Positions 1 through 13,000 of a stretch of 64,000 nucleotides of DNA are shown here, in pieces. The first letter of the stretch is position 1, and every line of letters begins with the position of its first letter. The stretch is from Fratercula arctica (lineage: Eukaryota; Chordata; Aves; Charadriiformes; Alcidae). The notes under the pieces were generated by a model. That model did not search any database and was not told where the DNA came from. It worked only from the letters and a program-made list of their open reading frames with translations. The stretch is taken from NCBI GenBank assembly GCA_947846985.1, contig CANTUZ010000002.1, forward strand, positions 133,385,889 to 133,449,888. The letters run 5' to 3'. The position numbers and the translations under genes are program-made.

Positions 1-3000
1 TGTCTAGTATTTCCATTTTTTTCAGGAAACTTCTACCTGTTTCCCTATAAGACGCTTGCAGATTCAGTGCAAATCTACCAAAAGGTGATTTTCTGCTTGG
101 TTACTTGAGAGACAGAGAAGAAATCTATGCAGGTGGGAAACTAGACCACTATTACTCTTAGTTTAGGACATTCTGCTTAAGGTGCATACCAAACAAAATG
201 TAAAACAGAAACACCCGACTCTACCAGAGGAAAAATGAGGCAATTCAGGCATAAAACATCCCCTGTATTCTGAATACAGCGATCACCCAGACTAACGGAA
301 AGGCAATCTCCTACCAACAAGGTATTGATCTCCACATTGCATGCACAAGCATTTCCTGGAAGTGTCAGACGGTGGATTTATAAACTCTGTAAAGATTAGA
401 GGCACAGATGTGCATTTAGTGAATCGTTTCAGTATTACAGATGCCATGCGGTCTCAAGCTATGTTTAATTTGAAATAAGCAACCTATGTTTTATAAGTTT
501 AGTGATTTAATTATTGTGAAGTCTCAATGTAGACATGCAATAGTTAACTAGTTTGTGGTCAAGTCAGGCAAAACTGATTTACATCACAGATGTAATCCAA
601 TGCACTGAAGTGTACACATCAAACTGCATTCTTGCTGTTCCAGGAAAAAAAAAAAAAGAAAAAAAAAAGAGTTATGTTCTAAAGGCTCTCAAATCATCAC
701 TTTCTACAGGACAAATCAATGAAGATGCTAACAGACACGTGGGGGGTAGACAATCACATGGAAGACTCAGTAACTGTTTAGTTGTTTACTACTAACATTG
801 TAATTTCCAGAGAATAAGGTGACTGATTTCTTATCAGACATGATGTGAATCTGTCAGAATGATATGAGCTAATAGTGTTATAACATACATAGTTTAGATA
901 AATCATTCATAATTTACCATCTACAAGTGGCATCTACCTAGCTACCTGTGCTCTCATATGAATCCCGTTAAATGTACCTTCACAGTGGTCACGGATTTCT
1001 CCTGACAACCATGACTATAAAGGCCAAAAAAGTTATCAAACCTCACATCATATTTCGTCTACTGATGCCCATGAACAAGTGTCATGCAGTGTCAGTAAAG
1101 ATAGGATGACTTCAGTCCCAGGGTGAAATTCAGTATCCAGAACAACCAAAAGAAGACAGAAGATGTGGTTAGGCCTGAAGGAGACCCATTGCCGCCTCAG
1201 TTGGTGGCTGGGACTCCGATGAGATTCCCTACAGAATCGAAAAGAGTACCAAAGCATCCTACTTCAGACACAATACCTACTTAAGCGCTTCTAATCCAGG
1301 GACCAAATATAACCTTCAAAATGATAACAATGAATGGGAAAGCCAACTCCTTATCACCGTATGGTAATATGCTCTTGATATACGCTCACTACTCAGAACT
1401 GATCTAGGAAAAAAATTAGACCTTTAATATTCTGTTTTCTTCACCGCTTTATTTGCCACCTAAGAAGACTGTGATCATGCAAAAAGTGATCTTGGGATCC
1501 CCCGCAGTCAAATTCTGTTATGGAGACAGGATAACACTGTTAGGATCACAAGACCGTTAAGATGCACTGTGTTGTGTTTCAAATGCCAGTGTCAATTCTT
1601 CTCACAGATAGATGCTCTTCCCATGGTGCAAGGTGATCATCCCATCTCAAATTCCAGGTTGGACTTAGACTGGGAGCAAAAGTGTGTGCATATGCACATA
1701 ACTGCACAGCTACAAGTGGGGCTGTGGGGGGCACCTATCCATGTGTTCGTGCCTGCCCGTGACTATATGAGAAAGCTTAAGAAAGGTTTAAAGAACTGAT
1801 TTGCCTTCTGCTTTCTTGGGTCTTTTCTACTGATTGCTGCAGAAATACTTTGATTACTGTTCTGACCCCCCTATTTCCATTGGGCTGTACTTATCGTTCG
1901 TGTGATACAACTTTCACAGCATGCTGCTCCTTGGGGAAGAGCAAGAAATGGTGATTTTGGCAGGTTTCCTCTGGTGGGGGTACACAGAGAATGAAGAGGG
2001 AAATCTTACTGCCTCACTCACAGAGGGATGGACACAAACCGTGCTGTGTACTTTGCACCTACAGAACTTACTTCTGTTCACGCCAAGGATACATTTCTGC
2101 TTGTCAGGTTTTAGTTTAGCTGGTATACACAGGGAAGAAATCTGAATTATTGGATTCCTATTGGCATAGGAATTATTGCCAGACTTCTGTGGACTCCAAA
2201 AGTGTCAGAATTTTACTTTTACTACCTGTCTACTCGATTTCTCAGGTATCTCTTGATTTTTGCAGTATTCATAATTAACATAACCTCAACTAGTAATTCC
2301 ACAACAGTTTTAATGTAAAAAACTAACAAAATGTCTTGTGGGTACACACCTTCCTGAATCCTGCCACTTTATTTAACTATGAACAGATGTTTGATAAATC
2401 TTTACCTTTGTTTCAGTAACTGCTTTGCATCAATTTAAAGGCCACTAAAGGCTAAAACATTTCCAAGAATGTAAACCATGAATTGATCCAAATTTACTGC
2501 TCTGACTTTCCTTGCCACCTGTCAGATAACAGATTTTCTTTCTATGTGTATTGCTAGATTTTAGTCACTAAATAGATGAAAAGCTTTTCAGACCTGACAT
2601 TGCTATCTCAAAAGGTCAAATAAACCTAAAGACAAGTAAGTCTGAGTAAGGGAATCAGAGCAGATGACAGCTTTGATTAAAGACTGAAAGATTCCAAGCA
2701 TATTCAGGGGTGGTTGTAAATGGTTATTATCTGCATGAACAAGACACATCTTAGTAAGACACATTCAGAATGAAACACCAGGAGGATACAAGCAGTCTGA
2801 AATAACAGAAGGTCTTATAGCAGAGACAATATACCGAGGGAGGGCATGGTGTGCACTCAAGATCTGGAGTACCCACTCCCAATAGCAGCTAAATGTTATC
2901 ATTTGTTATGTAGACCTTTTCATTTGTTTTCATTTCCTTGAGAGTAGCAATGGTAGCTGAACTCAAATTTAGGAGCTCAGCTTACTTTTGAAAACAACAT

Positions 3001-3665
3001 TGGGGATAATCATACATAATATAATCTCCTTAATAAGAGTTCTGATGCAAGAAAAATATGGGAATTTATAAATGTACCAAAACTACCACATTTTTATGTG
3101 ATTTACTGCCCTCTGAGTTAGAGAGCATGAAAAATATATTGACTGTTCTCCTGTTGTGCATTGCAGGACTACTTTTTTAGTTTTAAATCAGTTTATGCCA
3201 GCAGAACACAGATGTTTTCATGGTGTACTTTTTATTGTGTTTCCCTCTCCTTTTTAAACTTGGAATAGCATTTTAATTAATCTTACAATGATACATTTTA
3301 AAATCAAAACTTGCAGAAAAGATCACAACAGTGATAATGCATTTAGGAAACCAACAAAACTTTAGAAAAATACATATGATTATTTCCATCAAACCTGAAA
3401 AATTTATTGGTTCCTCTAGCTCACTTATGTGCCGCTATAAAAAACAGTAGACTGTTGGAGTCTGTCAAATCTTAGATTAATAATAAATGAACACCAAATG
3501 ATAAACACGACCTTTCGCTGTTCGATTGCAGAAGATTACTGCAGGATAAATAATAACAGGAAACTGAGCAATATTAAACATACTGCTTAATGGATACATT
3601 AATTACAATAGGAAAATGTATCCAAAATTCACACTAAACTAAAAGGATCGGGCATTATAAATACT
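1..3665. other. Intergenic desert, no gene
   Basis: AT-rich unique sequence. It contains a short A-rich tract at 644-670 and scattered short chance frames (all under 80 codons) without codon structure. I see no repeat, RNA gene or exon. Confidence 0.7.
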
Positions 3666-3999
3666 TAAAGGGTGGGTGTCAGGAGGATGGGGCCAGGCTC
3701 TTTTCAGTGGTGCCCAGTGACAGGACAAGAGGTAACGGGCACAAACTTGAACATAGGAAGCTCCACCTAAACATGAGAAGGAACTTCTTTACTTTGAGGG
3801 TGGCGGAGCACTGGAACAGGCTGCCCAGAGAGGTGGTGGAGTCTCCGTCTCTGGAGACATTCAAAACCTGCCTGGACGCGTTCCTGTGCAACCTGCTCTA
3901 GGTGACCCTGCTCTGGCAGGGGGGTTGGACTGGATGATCTCCAGAGGTCCCTTCCAACCCCTACCATTCCGTGATTCTGTGATTCTGCAATTCTGCGAT
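3666..3999 (+). mobile_element. CR1 LINE, 3' fragment with end of ORF2
   Basis: The fragment encodes the CR1 ORF2 C-terminus with the typical [19 protein letters not shown] stretch (3707-3901 frame), ending in CNLL and a stop. It is followed by the 3'UTR (GGTTGGACTGGATGATCTCC) and four octamers of the ATTCTGTG type (3966-3997). It is truncated at the 5' end, as is usual for CR1, and is non-functional. The open frame is long only because the copy is little diverged. Confidence 0.95.
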
Positions 4000-6900
4000 G
4001 TGTTAAAAAAAGATAAGAGTTTTGGAATTCATTATATTATATGGAAAAATATTTTAACAGCAATTACTTTTTGAGATTTAATTGCAGAAATATCCAGAGA
4101 ATTCAGTCATGTTAAGCTGTAGAACTACAGCCTTTGATTTGTTGATGATGCTGAGGTAGAGACATATACTGATTGGGAAGAGAAATGCTGACTGGGAAGG
4201 GAAAATGGGTGAATGTGCAAGAAAGGCTGCAGCAGGAATAGTGCAATAATGCACAACCTTTTTGCCATTTCCAGGAAATGGGCTAATTTCTAGTCTATTT
4301 GTCTTCCTTCCAGTGGATTTTAATAACAGGGCATAGATGACAGCAGATTCAACCAAGTGGTGGATAGACACAAGATGTATAAGCTCTATTACCAACATGG
4401 TGCAGAGCTGGAGCAGAATACAGGAGCACCACTCTGCCACAGTCTTAGATGATTGGGTTGAAGACCTAAAATTTCAAGCAGAATTTTAGTGGAGAGAATG
4501 AAATAACCCAAACCAGAATACGTTCAGAAGAGAGACCTTGCACGACCTACTTGCTTTAGTCATACTTATGGAATGACAGAGGCCATTAGAGTTTATCTTT
4601 TAGAAAATGAAGACAACAAAATATCTACTAACACCAAATTTTAATATAGCCAGATGGAGGGTCATACATTTATGAACCTTACTTAAAGAATTCATGAAAG
4701 CAGTGACAGTAACAAGGGTCTTAGAGTCCCCATACATAAGTTAGACCAGCAGTATCTGCAGCCTGTTGTAACTAGGAGAGTAAGCAGAAATGGGCATATG
4801 GAAATAGGTATTTGAGGGAATATTTCCTTTTTTTAGCACATAAGTGAGACTACTAGTAATATATGAGTAGTAACCAGTTGTACTGTCAAAAATCTGTTGA
4901 AAACATGCCTCATCCTGAAAGAGTTCAAGGGATTGCCCTGTTTAGTTTATTCATAAGACAAGGCAATTTGCTTGTGGTCTACAAATATTCACATGAGAAG
5001 AGATTTCTGATGACAGACCACTTTTTAATCTAGCAAAACAAACTCACCATGAGATGCCAAGGGTAAAAACAGACCCTGGAAAGACAAAAACTATGAAAAC
5101 ATTACAGACATTTTTTAAGAGCTACTTAAATAGCTTAGCAAGTAAGACACTGGGTTACCCATTTCTTAGTTTATAAATCAAAATGGCATTTTTAGAAAGG
5201 ATAGGAAATAAAAATCAGGGAGATATCATGCTTACAAAATAACTATTAATACCTAAATTTCTTTGCCCAGTGTATCACGATCAACATTTTTTCCCTGGGC
5301 ACTGAGTATGTGACAGTAGCTAGGGACTGGTCTGCTCATAGGAAATTTGAGTCTTCACCTGACATGCTGGCTGTACCCTATATTGCTCAGGGTATGTTGC
5401 TATAGAATCTGTCACCATCCAAAAGGATGAGACTGCTATGGAGCCATTTCTCTAAACACAGTGCCACTTTGCTCTCGCTCTCTCTCTGTAACCACCTTTA
5501 CAAAGATCTAACTGCATGATCCTAATGCTTTGATTTCCTTAGGGATGCAACCTATGTTTTTTAATACAGAGAGAGATAACATTGTAAATACCAAGTGTTA
5601 ATGTAAAATACATATTCAGGAACAGATAGTAGCTTGAGGAGAATTGGAAATGTACTCCAGGATTTTTACAGAAATGATGGGCAGAATTAGATTATAAAAA
5701 TTGCCAAAAGGATTGCATTCAGACTCCTGGATGCTTTTTTTCCACTGGAACTTGCATCTAGGGCTATTCCTGGTAGGGGTCTGTTACTGACAGGTGCAAG
5801 ATAAGCAAATAATCATTGTTCCACTGAAGACTAGACCTTCTGGAAATAAGCGAGCATTAATCAGTCTACTCCGAACCCAGCTCTTTCTTCTTAACTCATC
5901 TCAGGAACTTGCAGATGAAGTCTGTTCCCCATCCAGAAGGGAGAAGGAAAGGAAAGATCCTGGGAAAGGCAGTCACCTCTCTGACCTCCGTGGGCAAAAG
6001 CCTAGTTCTATAGACTACACTTTTCTGTGGTTTCTATATGAGAAAAGTCTTATTACTCTATTCCAGAGTCCTCACAATCATCACATTGTCATTTTACTGC
6101 TATAAAGATGATAAAAGACCCAGCTAATTGATCTCTAGAAAATAGGTATATTAATAGTGACAACTCCTCTTTCCTGCACAGAAAGAGAGCCCAGCTTCAT
6201 TCAAATGTAAGGGAATATGATGAAATTGGATTTCCTAATAACCCAGAGACACAAGTAGGAAGAGCATCAAAATAGGGATGTGTCTCTCGAGGACTATGTG
6301 TTCACCACATTAAAAAAAAAATATATTCAATGAGTAAAAAGGAAGTTCAAGACTAAAGATCAGGTAGCCCTTCACTGATTGTTTTGCAACCAAAATCTCA
6401 GACTGTCTTATGACCAAAATTAATGATGTATGAATATTGTGTTTTCCAATGTAATTCCTTTCTCAAATAGAAACATTAACAGACAATCAGTAACAAGTCC
6501 TTCAAGAAATTATTTTTTCAGTATAGAGAAACAGCAGAGAGAAAGAATGGATGTCACTAATCCATCATCATTCACATTCCTCGCACAGTTAGTATTGTGC
6601 TTTCAGAGTTGACATTCAGCCATGATTCTGAGGTTTCTATCATTTTTCCCACTCTTTCACTTCCTTATCCTGATGTTGTCGCTTACCCCTGGATTATCAT
6701 TTGATAAGCTGACTCTACAGGATAAGCTATCAAATTCAACATGCCTAAAACCATCCAAAAAGAGCACCAGAAAAAAAGGACAAGATCCTTAGCATTCAAC
6801 TCTGTCAGGAATTTCAAGTTTAGCTTTGCTCAGGCCCTCATCTTCTTATCCTGGTGTCCACTGCAAGAAGCAAAACATTTGACAGAACACCACAATATAA

Positions 6901-7120
6901 ATCATGTATGTGAATTTTCAAATCGTCTTGCTAAAAAGGTAAAAACTAAAAGTCTCAAGTGCTTTTCTGCTTGTTCACTTTGTACCTTTTCCACTGCTGC
7001 ACAAATGTAGGGCTTGGGAGAGCAGTTATAACAAAGGATGAACTGGGAAAAGGAGCAGGCGAGATTCTCCGACATGAAAAGCAATAGATTCACTCACAAT
7101 GCTAAGTGTTACTCAACCCT

Positions 7121-7174
7121 AAAAAAAAAAAAAAAAAACAAAACAAAAAAAAAAAACAGGAGAAGAAGAAAAAG
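7121..7174. repeat. A-rich tract
   Basis: A18, then CAAAAC and A12, grading into AGAAGAAGAAAAA. Adjacent lysine-rich frames are artefacts of it. Confidence 0.95.
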
Positions 7175-8149
7175 GCCTCAATTCTGCCACTGTGGGTGTT
7201 GCCTCCACATTGTTTCACCTTTCACAGCCTGAGGCCCCCTTCTCCACTGCTTTGTCTCTCAGAGTTTTCAAAAGCAGTCTCATCTCAGGGTCACCACTAT
7301 GGACTTTACCAGCAAGGCTTTGCAGTCTTCTCAGGCATTGGCACTGCAAAATCTTCTATGTGAAATCTCCAAACGCCTTGCAAATATTTATCTGTTAACC
7401 TCTGTTGCACGCAGTGACATCGTGTTATCACCATTTCATAAATGGACAAGTTGAAATAATAAGAAATCATGTGACCTTCCTAAAGTTATAGTGGGAGCCA
7501 GAGGTACATTTACCAGTATATTTTAAGTATCCTTGCCCTTCCCTGGTCACAACAGAACATTTTCTTATCCCACGTGCAATTTTGGTGCCAAGGCAGTTCA
7601 GTGAACATCCAAATTACCAGAGCATTAAAGAAAAACTGGCCTGAGCTACTTTGTGAGTATCATGAGAAATCTACTCAGGCTAATGCCAGTCCAGTCATAA
7701 AACATTGCTTGTGACAGCCTGATATTAGCAGAATGATTGATGTCCAGTGCCAATTATTATTTGGCACAGGCCTTTAGTCCCATGCTAAAATTCCAGGCAT
7801 CTGCAGAAAGAAAGAGTAAAAATCATCTCTATTTTTATATGTTCTTCTGGACCACCACACTCGCAAATGGGAAAAAAGAAATCACAGCAAGTGTTGTGTG
7901 TTTTATAAGCCTCAAAAGCTTTTTCCTACATGCTTTCTGCACAGCCGGTCACTCAGTAAATCTGGCACATCAGGAAGAATTCACTCATGAGACTGTCTTG
8001 TTGATTTCTATCAGCAACCAAGGAAAGCAATTTTCCAGGGAAGATGCATGTAAGACCCACGCATTTCTTACCAATATTTGACTGAGGACAGAGTTATGGA
8101 AACAGAAATAAAGGGAAGCATCCCCATATACTGAACAGCCAGCCACGAA

Positions 8150-8400
8150 AGTGGCAGCCAGTGTCTCAGCATAAGCAGATGCTCTGCAGTGTGGCCACCC
8201 TTTGCTTCCTTTATTTGCCTGTTCATTACTTATCTGTGCTGAAAATCAAAGCTTAATGGCTGACACCCATTTCTAATGAATCTGTGTGACTGACAGAAGG
8301 GACAAGATCATTACTGCCATCCCAATGTATGCAAATATTGCTTTTGTCCAGCTGTCCTTTCCACGTCACTTGATCAAATTGGACATGTTTCTTGTGGATC
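8150..8400. promoter_or_regulatory. Candidate distal enhancer-like segment
   Basis: Repeat-free sequence with a perfect POU octamer ATGCAAAT (8329-8336), several SOX/homeodomain-like cores and no open frame of note. The enhancer call is inferred from motif texture only. Confidence 0.25.
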
Positions 8401-10271
8401 ATACTCCCAACCAATTTATATAAGCATCAGCTATTTCAGAGCCAGAGGTTTTCATTGCATTGTACATAGTCCTTCACTCCCCTTCACTAATAATAATGAT
8501 CTGCTTTGTTTAAATAAATTAAAAAAAAAGAAAGCTGAGTGAACTGAATCTAGTAAGAGGTTTAAAGATGGTAGATCTTGTTTATGTCTTTATTCTACTT
8601 CTGTGAATTATTATGCTGCAGCTACAAGGAGAACATAAGCCATTATGACCTGCAGAATTTCTCCAGGGATACAGTACAAAAGTGCTCTATCAGAAATGCA
8701 ATCAATTCCAGAGATGACTGCTTCCTGCACGCTTCCAAGCTGCTGCTTTATAAAACAGCTCCCCATAAAAGGAGCAGGAAATGCATGACATCGTTTAGCA
8801 ACCGGTCATTAGAATTTAATGGAAGAGGATTAAAATACAAAAATGCTGTGCTTATAGACCTTCTCATACATTACCCCAGCCTTTGAGAGGAGGAGTCGGT
8901 GACATATTGGTAGAGCTTTAACCCTTTCCTCTACCTTCAGAGACAGAAACATCCCATGATCAAATGAAAATCTTTGTCATATTGGAAGGGAAAGTCAAAT
9001 GAAAATCAAACCTCTGCACAAAAGTGGGGTCAAAGGTTAGGTTTCTTCATTTTATACCATCTCTCAATTTAAAAATGTCTGGGGGAAATGGAAATATGTT
9101 TCCTAATCTTGATTTCTCCTTAATTGTCTTTCCACAGGTGCAGTACTATGGCATTTCTTGCGTTTTAGCAGTTTTCTCATTTCTAGTTGCCAACATTACA
9201 GTGTGTGTGCACTCCCTCCTGCATACACACAAGGTACAATGCGAACAAACAAAATAACTTCTGAAATTATGTTCCTACTGAGCTATTGTGAAGACATTTT
9301 TCATACTGAAAACACCTGGTGCATGGTATGATGTGCATTGATAATAACTCTGGCGCAGCTTTTTTCCTAGAGCAAAGCAAGTATTTACAGCTACATGAGC
9401 AGGATGCTGGTGATGAAGTCATTCTTATCACAATCAAAAGATAACTTGAACAGCAGGAATATATCAACCTCTTGAGCCTCAGCTCTCTCTAAATAACCCT
9501 GAGAAGGTTCTGTGAGTCTCTCTCCCCTCTGCAAATTTTAAAACAGGCAACTGCATGGTGCTGATAACCAGTATCTGTATAGAAGCTTTTCCCACTATAT
9601 GTTAAATTGTACCTAAAAATAAGTTACGATCATCTATCTTTAAAAAGCGTACTACATATCTCTTAATGATTGCATATCTCTTAAATGGCAAGTCTTTTCT
9701 AGTGTACTAAGCCAGAGGCCAGCGTGGAGGTATGTTCTTTTCTGGCAGCTTTTCCATCTCTTGTGGTGCTTTGCTCTCCAGTTAAGGACAGTTCAAACCA
9801 CACGAGCAATTGGGAGCCAGAGCACTGCCCGGCACCAAAATGACCTGGTCCCTGACAGACCTACAGAGTCACATCTTGCCATCCCTTAGTCTGAGATCAT
9901 CACCAGCAGAGTACAGTTACAGGAATTCAAGGTCCTCAACTGTTAAGAAAATGCATCTTGTAATACTGTGAAGTGTTGACTCATAAGGCTTGCCTGACTC
10001 ACATTAAATATTTACCGTTTTTGGTTAGTTTAGTCATTCAGCTGTAATAAAAAGTATTCCCTGCAGCCGTGCCACCCCAGGCTGTGATTTAACCATGCTT
10101 CGCAGCCAAGGCCAGCCAGGAGACCCTGTCACCTGCCATCTCCAAAGGAGCGTGGTAAGGACAAGCATCCAACACTGGGAACAACTGCCCCTCCATAACC
10201 AACACCTCCCCCAAGAAAAGCAGTTGGGAGAATGGTGTAGCTGGAAGCATTGCACTCTGGGTGAAATAAAT

Positions 10272-10300
10272 AAAAAAAAAAAGGGGGGGGGGGGGGTGGG
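10272..10300. repeat. A11-G14 purine tract
   Basis: Eleven A followed directly by fourteen G, then TGGG. It follows AAATAAATA, which resembles a polyadenylation signal and a tail, but I recognise no parent transcript in the GC-richer 200 bp upstream. Confidence 0.9.
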
Positions 10301-11104
10301 TTCTGAGCATTTCTGACTATTAGATCAAGCAAGCTCCTTTTTCTCCCAAAGCACAGAGCTTTAATTCATCACTCTAAACCAATTGCTCTTTATTTGACTC
10401 AGAGTTTGACAAACCTTCTGGCTTTGGCACAGCATCACCTAGCTATACCATCTCTCTAAGGAGAATGTTTCAAATCTTCTACCATCGCAATCAGGTGTCG
10501 CATTCCTTGTGTCATAAATGTCAAATATAGTGCTGCTGTTTATTGTTAAAAATTGTCCTGTTCAACCCAAAGGTGGATTTTTTTCACTACTCCACACAGG
10601 CATTCATATATATAAGAAAAAAATGTTCTTTTTGACATAAATGACATAAACACTAAGACTAAGAAGACTTCGGGTCTCCCTTAGCTATCTCCTCTCCTCC
10701 TTTCCAACTGCACATTTAACACATTCAGCTTTTCTATACACCCATGAAATCATGCAGTGTTGCAATGATAAAGCTTAAATGAAAATGAACATAAAATATC
10801 AACAGGAAATTGTGGCTGCTTCAAATGAATACCCTTTATTGTTGCAGTCATTTAGAGTCTAGGTAGCCTGTGATGCTGAAAATCATCTAAATGACTCATT
10901 TAAAACTTCTTTAGAAAAACACACTTTAATTTAACATGTACAGGCTTCTGAGAAACATTTACAGTGTGGAGATCACCAGCACCATCCACAAAGGTAAAAT
11001 TCAAGTCTAACTATCTATTCAAAGGTCACTTTTACAGCACTTCTTTAAAATAAACTATATAGATAGGAATATAACACAACACGAGAAAGAAGATAACACC
11101 AGCT

Positions 11105-12250
11105 CAGAGCAAGGGCCTACCTTGGTCAATGTTCTGTCTCCAGCAGTGGTCACAAGTGGACATGTAGGGAAGAGAAAGAAAAGGGAACATATGTGATCTA
11201 GCGACTTTCAGCCAAGGAGATTTCCTGATCCTGACACAATTAGTAACCCACTTAGTAGAAGTCAGCAGATCTCTCTTCCAAATACTTGTCCGGTCTGTCT
11301 TCATCTATACAGAACATCCTTTGGCAAGGAGTTCCACAGGTCCACTGCATGTCACATGAAGAACCACATCCTTGTCTTGTTTTGAGTCTGATCCAAGTCA
11401 GCATCATACCTAATTCTGTGGGATCTGCAGCTGAAAAATACAACAATCAGTTGATCCCTAGAATTCCTCTCCATGCCACTCAGAATTGTGTTGACCTCTG
11501 TCATATCTGCAATAAATCATGCCTTTTTCAGGTTGAGGTGTCCTAGTCCACCTCAGCCATGCTTACATTATAGAGTAGGTAATAGGAGTGTATTTGTAAA
11601 ACAAAACTATTGATGCAGAGTCCCCAGCATCCTCAGGAGGCTTTTTCTTCCGATTAGCATAAAATTGGTCCTGCAGATTGCACACCCATTAGCAGGTGGA
11701 TTTCACTAGGCATGTCCCAGGACATGATCAGGTTTTGTTTCATGCAAAAGGAATTCAGTTCAGGTGCTCCAAGACTGCCCTGTGTTTGAACTAAAGTGCA
11801 GTAAGTGAGGATGATTTGAAGATTTGTTTCATAAAAAGATGCCTGATCTGAAATAAAACTGGTAGATGTACCTTGGCTTTCCTCATACAAAAGCTGTTCC
11901 ATATCTCTGAATCACCCTTGTCGCCTTTTCCGCTTTAAGGACATACCTTTTGAGATGGGAGGACCAGAATTGCACACAGCTGTCAAGGTGTGGGCAAACC
12001 ATGAATGTATTTGCTGTCATAATGATGTCTTCTGTTTTCTACTCTATAACTTTCCTAATATTTCTGAATATCTGTTTGCTTTTCAGACAGCTGCTGAACA
12101 CTAAGATGACAATTTCATGGTACTATCTATAATCTCCCCAAGGTCTCACTCCTGAGTTGTAATGGTCTCTCAGAACACATTTTGTGTGTGAAGTTAAAAT
12201 TGTTTTTCCCTGTATGAATCACTGTGCATTTATCCATCGATCTGATTTTT
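11105..12250 (-). mobile_element. Ancient CR1/L3-like LINE, interrupted
   Basis: Two blocks match, from memory, the antisense of the old CR1 family abundant in turtles and crocodilians. Block one (about 11105-11565) includes TTGGCAAGGAGTTCCACAGG and TTGACCTCTGTCATATCTGC. Block two (about 11870-12250) includes AAGCTGTTCCATATCTCTGA, TTTTGAGATGGGAGGACCAG, AATTGCACACAGCTGTCAAG and GTGCATTTATCCATC. About 300 bp between them do not match and appear to be an insertion. The copy is heavily diverged and non-coding. Confidence 0.75.
11566..11870. other. About 300-bp unidentified insertion inside an ancient CR1
   Basis: The sequence breaks the otherwise continuous antisense CR1 alignment between CCTAGTCCACCTC and CTTTCCTCATACAAAAGCTG. 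It has no obvious poly-A tail, terminal inverted repeats or clear target-site duplication that I can see. It might be another decayed mobile element or unrelated sequence gained by rearrangement. Boundaries are approximate. Confidence 0.4.
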
Positions 12251-12960
12251 GACATACACATATGAAATCTAAGAATCAATAGAAAATTGTGCATAGCACA
12301 AAAGTCAATTAATCAGCTGTTTATGCCACACTGTTCTTTTGAGGCATGTAAGCATTATTATATCCACTTATATACTATTATATCCATTTTTTCAGAGATA
12401 AACCCACTTGGACAAACAAACTCAGTGAGGAGGAGTTTTTTCATCAGCAGAGCAAGGAATTCCCACTACATTTATCCTACTTATAATAGATAAAACAAAT
12501 TCTACAATTAGAAAGCAAACTTGGAAAATGCCTTCTGGTACAGCTCCTTGCAGCATAGATCCTTCCAGCCAAAATGCAATTTGGGAACACTAGTATCACC
12601 TAAAGAACACATTATAACCTTAGGTTATCATGTCAGAAAAGAGCATCCAGAAGTTAATTATGCTTTTGAATTGCTTAGCTGCTCCTCATCGCTTGCCAGG
12701 AGTTACCTTTAGGAGGACGTTCAGGAGCTTCAGGTACCAGCGTTCTCTGGTAATAATAAAACAAGGTCAAAAAAGCACAGTTGAGCTCCCGCTTTTTCAC
12801 ATTGATGTATTAAGCCTTTCTAGATTTCTTATTGAGACCCTTCTGACAGTTAAATTGTCTAAATGTTTCCTAAATTTAATACAAAGTTGTTGAATTTTAT
12901 GAATTTTAGTACATAATACATGACACCAGATGATGAGCTCTAGAGAGTTCTTGAAAATGA

Positions 12961-13000
12961 AAAAAAAAAAAGAAAAAACAAAACAAAACAAAACAAAAAG
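12961..13000. repeat. A-rich / (CAAAA)n tract
   Basis: Eleven A, then GAAAAAA and four CAAAA-type units. Confidence 0.93.

Larger units (their letters stand above)
4000..11104. other. Intergenic desert, no gene
   Basis: AT-rich sequence. A 120-codon minus frame at 4078-4440 and 102-114-codon frames at 5794, 7737 and 8578 have no recognisable domain and no flanking splice-signal logic. Contents are the A-rich tract at 7121, the octamer-bearing segment at 8150-8400 and the purine tract at 10272. The rest shows nothing. Confidence 0.65.

Noticed and set aside
3707..3901. 64-codon frame with [19 protein letters not shown]
   Set aside because: It is a real protein fragment, but of CR1 ORF2. It is counted as part of the mobile element, not as a gene.
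4078..4440. 120-codon hydrophobic minus frame
   Set aside because: No domain recognised, no flanking repeat or gene structure.
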